Position numbers and translations under genes: made by a program. A stretch of 34,965 bases of DNA, taken from NCBI GenBank assembly GCA_965656195.1, contig CBFHJL010000021.1, forward strand, positions 1 to 34,965. Reading direction: 5' to 3'. The notes under the pieces were generated by a model that was given only the letters and a program-made list of their open reading frames with translations, had not been told where the DNA came from and made no database searches. Positions 33,860-34,965 of this stretch are shown piece by piece. Numbering within the stretch: position 1 is the stretch's first letter; every line of letters begins with the position of its first letter. This stretch comes from Brumimicrobium sp965656195. Lineage in GTDB: Bacteria; Bacteroidota; Bacteroidia; Flavobacteriales_D; Crocinitomicaceae.

Positions 33860-34333
33860 CTAAAGAGGTACTCTAAACTGACCTGTAGTAATAGAGTGTG
33901 AATTTGTTTCGAAATTAAATGTTCCGACAATTTGATCATTACTAATAGTATAGCTGTAAGAACCAGAATTTGCTGATTCTTGTCCACCAGTCACTACATA
34001 GTTTGCAGACGAAGAGTCTAAAGAACCATTAGAGATTGAGTCTGCTAAGGATAACGATAGACCCAATCCATCATCTGTACCTGATACAACATACTGACCA
34101 TTTTCGTGAACTGCTGAAAAAAATGAGGCAGAAAAAGAGCTTCCATTTATGGTAGCGACGAACTTCTCTGTTTGATCATCGTACGTATATACACATGACC
34201 CATCATCAACTTCTGCACTGGTATTATAGTTATCTGCCTGAGAGTCAGTACAACCTTCCTTTTTACAAGAAGATAAGGAGCATAAAAGAAAAGAAAGTAA
34301 AACAATGGAGAATAAATGCTGACATCTGAACAT
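33860..34333 (-). CDS. Putative outer-membrane lipoprotein with GCTD...DDGSC motif
   Basis: 157 residues. The lipoprotein signal peptide has a lipobox LSSC with lipidated Cys23, followed by KKEG. Right after it comes GCTDSQADNYNTSAEVDDGSCVY (residues 27-49), the short Cys-x(20)-Cys motif common in surface proteins and lipoproteins of marine Bacteroidetes, where it is often repeated; here it is single. The rest (about 52-157) is beta-rich and Ser/Thr/Asn-rich (FVATINGSSFSASFFSAV..., GTFNFETNSHSITTGQF), resembling the DUF6252-like small lipoprotein fold, though I cannot confirm that. It converges on the barrel gene with a 33-base gap and no clear terminator. Confidence 0.75.
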   Translation of the reverse strand: MFRCQHLFSIVLLSFLLCSLSSCKKEGCTDSQADNYNTSAEVDDGSCVYTYDDQTEKFVATINGSSFSASFFSAVHENGQYVVSGTDDGLGLSLSLADSISNGSLDSSSANYVVTGGQESANSGSYSYTISNDQIVGTFNFETNSHSITTGQFRVPL

Positions 34334-34463
34334 ATAATTTGATTTAAGTTTAAGAATACACTAATGTAAGCAATATGATAAAGGTAGCCTGAAACTTAAC
34401 TAACTAATTCATCTTTTACCATTCATTAATTAAGAACCTTACTGAAGAAGCTACGTCAGGGAT

Positions 34464-34506
34464 GGAGTCGACTTATACGGAGGATGACTGTCATCATAAG
34501 TCGAGG
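34464..34506. repeat. Branched inverted repeat with 5S-3'-end-like arm
   Basis: Outer stem CGACTTAT / ATAAGTCG (34469-34476 with 34496-34503). Inner stem GATGA / TCATC around ctg (34483-34495). The left arm, tggagtcgacttat, differs at one base from the 5S 3'-end copies (tggcgtcgacttat). Confidence 0.6.
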
Positions 34507-34537
34507 CATCAAAAAATAATTTTTTCCTATAAATAAG

Positions 34538-34570
34538 AAAACCCCTAGCAACAAAGTAACTAGGGGTTTT
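34538..34570 (-). terminator. Second terminator downstream of 5S rRNA
   Basis: Perfect stem AAAACCCCTAG / CTAGGGGTTTT with an 11-base loop. It lies directly after the second copy of the 5S 3' end on the minus strand, and its sequence is unrelated to the first terminator. Confidence 0.8.
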
Positions 34571-34589
34571 AAAAAGTGGCGTCGACTTA
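34567..34589 (-). repeat. Second copy of the 5S rRNA 3' end (direct repeat)
   Basis: agtggcgtcgactta with its flanking ttttaaaa is repeated at 34742-34766, where it is the true 5S 3' end. The repeats lie 175-177 bases apart in the same orientation. Confidence 0.85.
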
Positions 34590-34592
34590 TCC

Positions 34593-34689
34593 CGAAGTAT
34601 CAAAACTGAAGTTTTGTTTATACTTCGCGTACACGCGTAAATCCTTCCAATCGGAGATTGGGGATTTTCGGTGCTCTCCCAGTGGGAGA
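34593..34689. repeat. Cluster of closely packed perfect hairpins
   Basis: (1) CGAAGTAT plus CAAAACT pair with AGTTTTG plus ATACTTCG (34593-34627, 15 bp with one 3-base bulge). (2) CGCGT/ACGCG (34626-34637), which shares 2 bases with the first. (3) AAATCC plus CCAATC pair with GATTGG plus GGATTT (34639-34667). (4) TCTCCCA/TGGGAGA (34675-34689). Almost every base is paired. No coding potential is seen. Confidence 0.75.
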
Positions 34690-34713
34690 AGACAAGTAGT
34701 ATACAAAACAAAA

Positions 34714-34744
34714 AAGCCTCACACAAATTAATGTATGAGGCTTT
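34714..34744 (-). terminator. First terminator of the rRNA operon
   Basis: Stem AAGCCTCA / TGAGGCTT with partial inner pairing, then a T run on the minus strand (complement of the A run at 34707-34715), 8 bases after the 5S 3' end. Confidence 0.85.
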
Positions 34745-34751
34745 TAAAAAA

Positions 34752-34862
<111 letters not shown>

Positions 34863-34929
34863 AAACGTTTAATGTTTTAAGGTCATATGAAAATATTGGG
34901 TGATTGAAGCAGTAATAGATAGATAACTA

Positions 34930-34965
34930 TAAGTTTACGGGTAATTAGTACTACTCAGCTTTGAC
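34930..34965 (-). rRNA. rrl: 23S ribosomal RNA, 3' end (partial)
   Basis: The minus-strand start of the window reads CAAAGCTGAGTAGTACTAAT then TACCCGTAAACTT, matching the conserved GTACTAAT...CCGT 3' terminus of 23S rRNA. Only about 36 bases are inside; the rest of the operon lies beyond the right edge. The 3' end is approximate. Confidence 0.85.

Larger units (their letters stand above)
34334..34751 (-). other. Structured, gene-free trailer downstream of 5S rRNA
   Basis: No credible gene; frames here are antisense or accidental. It contains, in minus-strand order: the 5S terminator (34714-34744), a cluster of tight hairpins (34593-34689), a second copy of the 5S 3' end (34573-34589) with another terminator (34538-34570), an A/T palindrome (34511-34525), and a branched inverted repeat carrying a third 5S-end-like arm (34464-34506). 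The part at 34334-34440 is plain AT-rich upstream sequence of the lipoprotein gene. Confidence 0.7.

Overview
The window is a piece of a marine-type Bacteroidetes chromosome, most likely Flavobacteriales. The evidence is an AT-rich sequence, few Shine-Dalgarno sites, repeated TTG-N19..22-TAnnTTTG promoters (the Bacteroidetes housekeeping pattern), two proteins with type IX secretion (T9SS) C-terminal tails, an S46 dipeptidyl-peptidase, an over-long SecA, a LytS/LytTR pair whose sensor has an exported propeller, and the GCTD..ADNYN..AEVDDGSC lipoprotein motif common in this phylum.

Layout. 1-4.6 kb: the C-terminal half of a DPP11-like S46 peptidase, then a Wzz-like chain-length regulator and a Wzy/WaaL-type polysaccharide polymerase or ligase, which converge on hldD (LPS heptose epimerase). 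4.6-6.8 kb, minus strand: trigger factor, tRNA-Leu(UAG), and tRNA-Val(UAC), the last followed by a 132-bp tandem repeat of its own 3' end plus terminator. 6.9-12.7 kb, minus strand: a close-packed run in transcription order of amino-acid dehydrogenase, nhaD, exbB, exbD, tonB and folC, preceded by anmK. 14-15.2 kb: acyl-CoA dehydrogenase on the plus strand. 15.2-18.7 kb: a LytTR response regulator and its propeller sensor kinase. 18.8-23.1 kb: two T9SS cargo proteins in one transcription unit, with a vestigial third T9SS tail beyond the end. 23.4-29.3 kb, plus strand: cobalamin adenosyltransferase, a DUF2795 protein, secA and a CrtD/CrtI-type carotenoid desaturase. 29.4-33.8 kb: an exported WD40-caspase protein with two small outer-membrane barrel proteins. 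33.9-34.3 kb: a lipoprotein. 34.4-35.0 kb, minus strand: the end of an rRNA operon (23S 3' end, 5S) with an unusually structured, repeat-bearing trailer.

Most genes are core functions: protein export and folding, envelope polysaccharide, energy coupling, cofactors. The accessory part is the envelope and surface set: T9SS proteins, the WD40-caspase/barrel unit, and the sensor kinase. The least explained structures are non-coding. Both the tRNA-Val and 5S rRNA genes are followed by extra copies of their own 3' ends, each with a separate terminator. The 5S trailer also holds a run of closely packed perfect hairpins.
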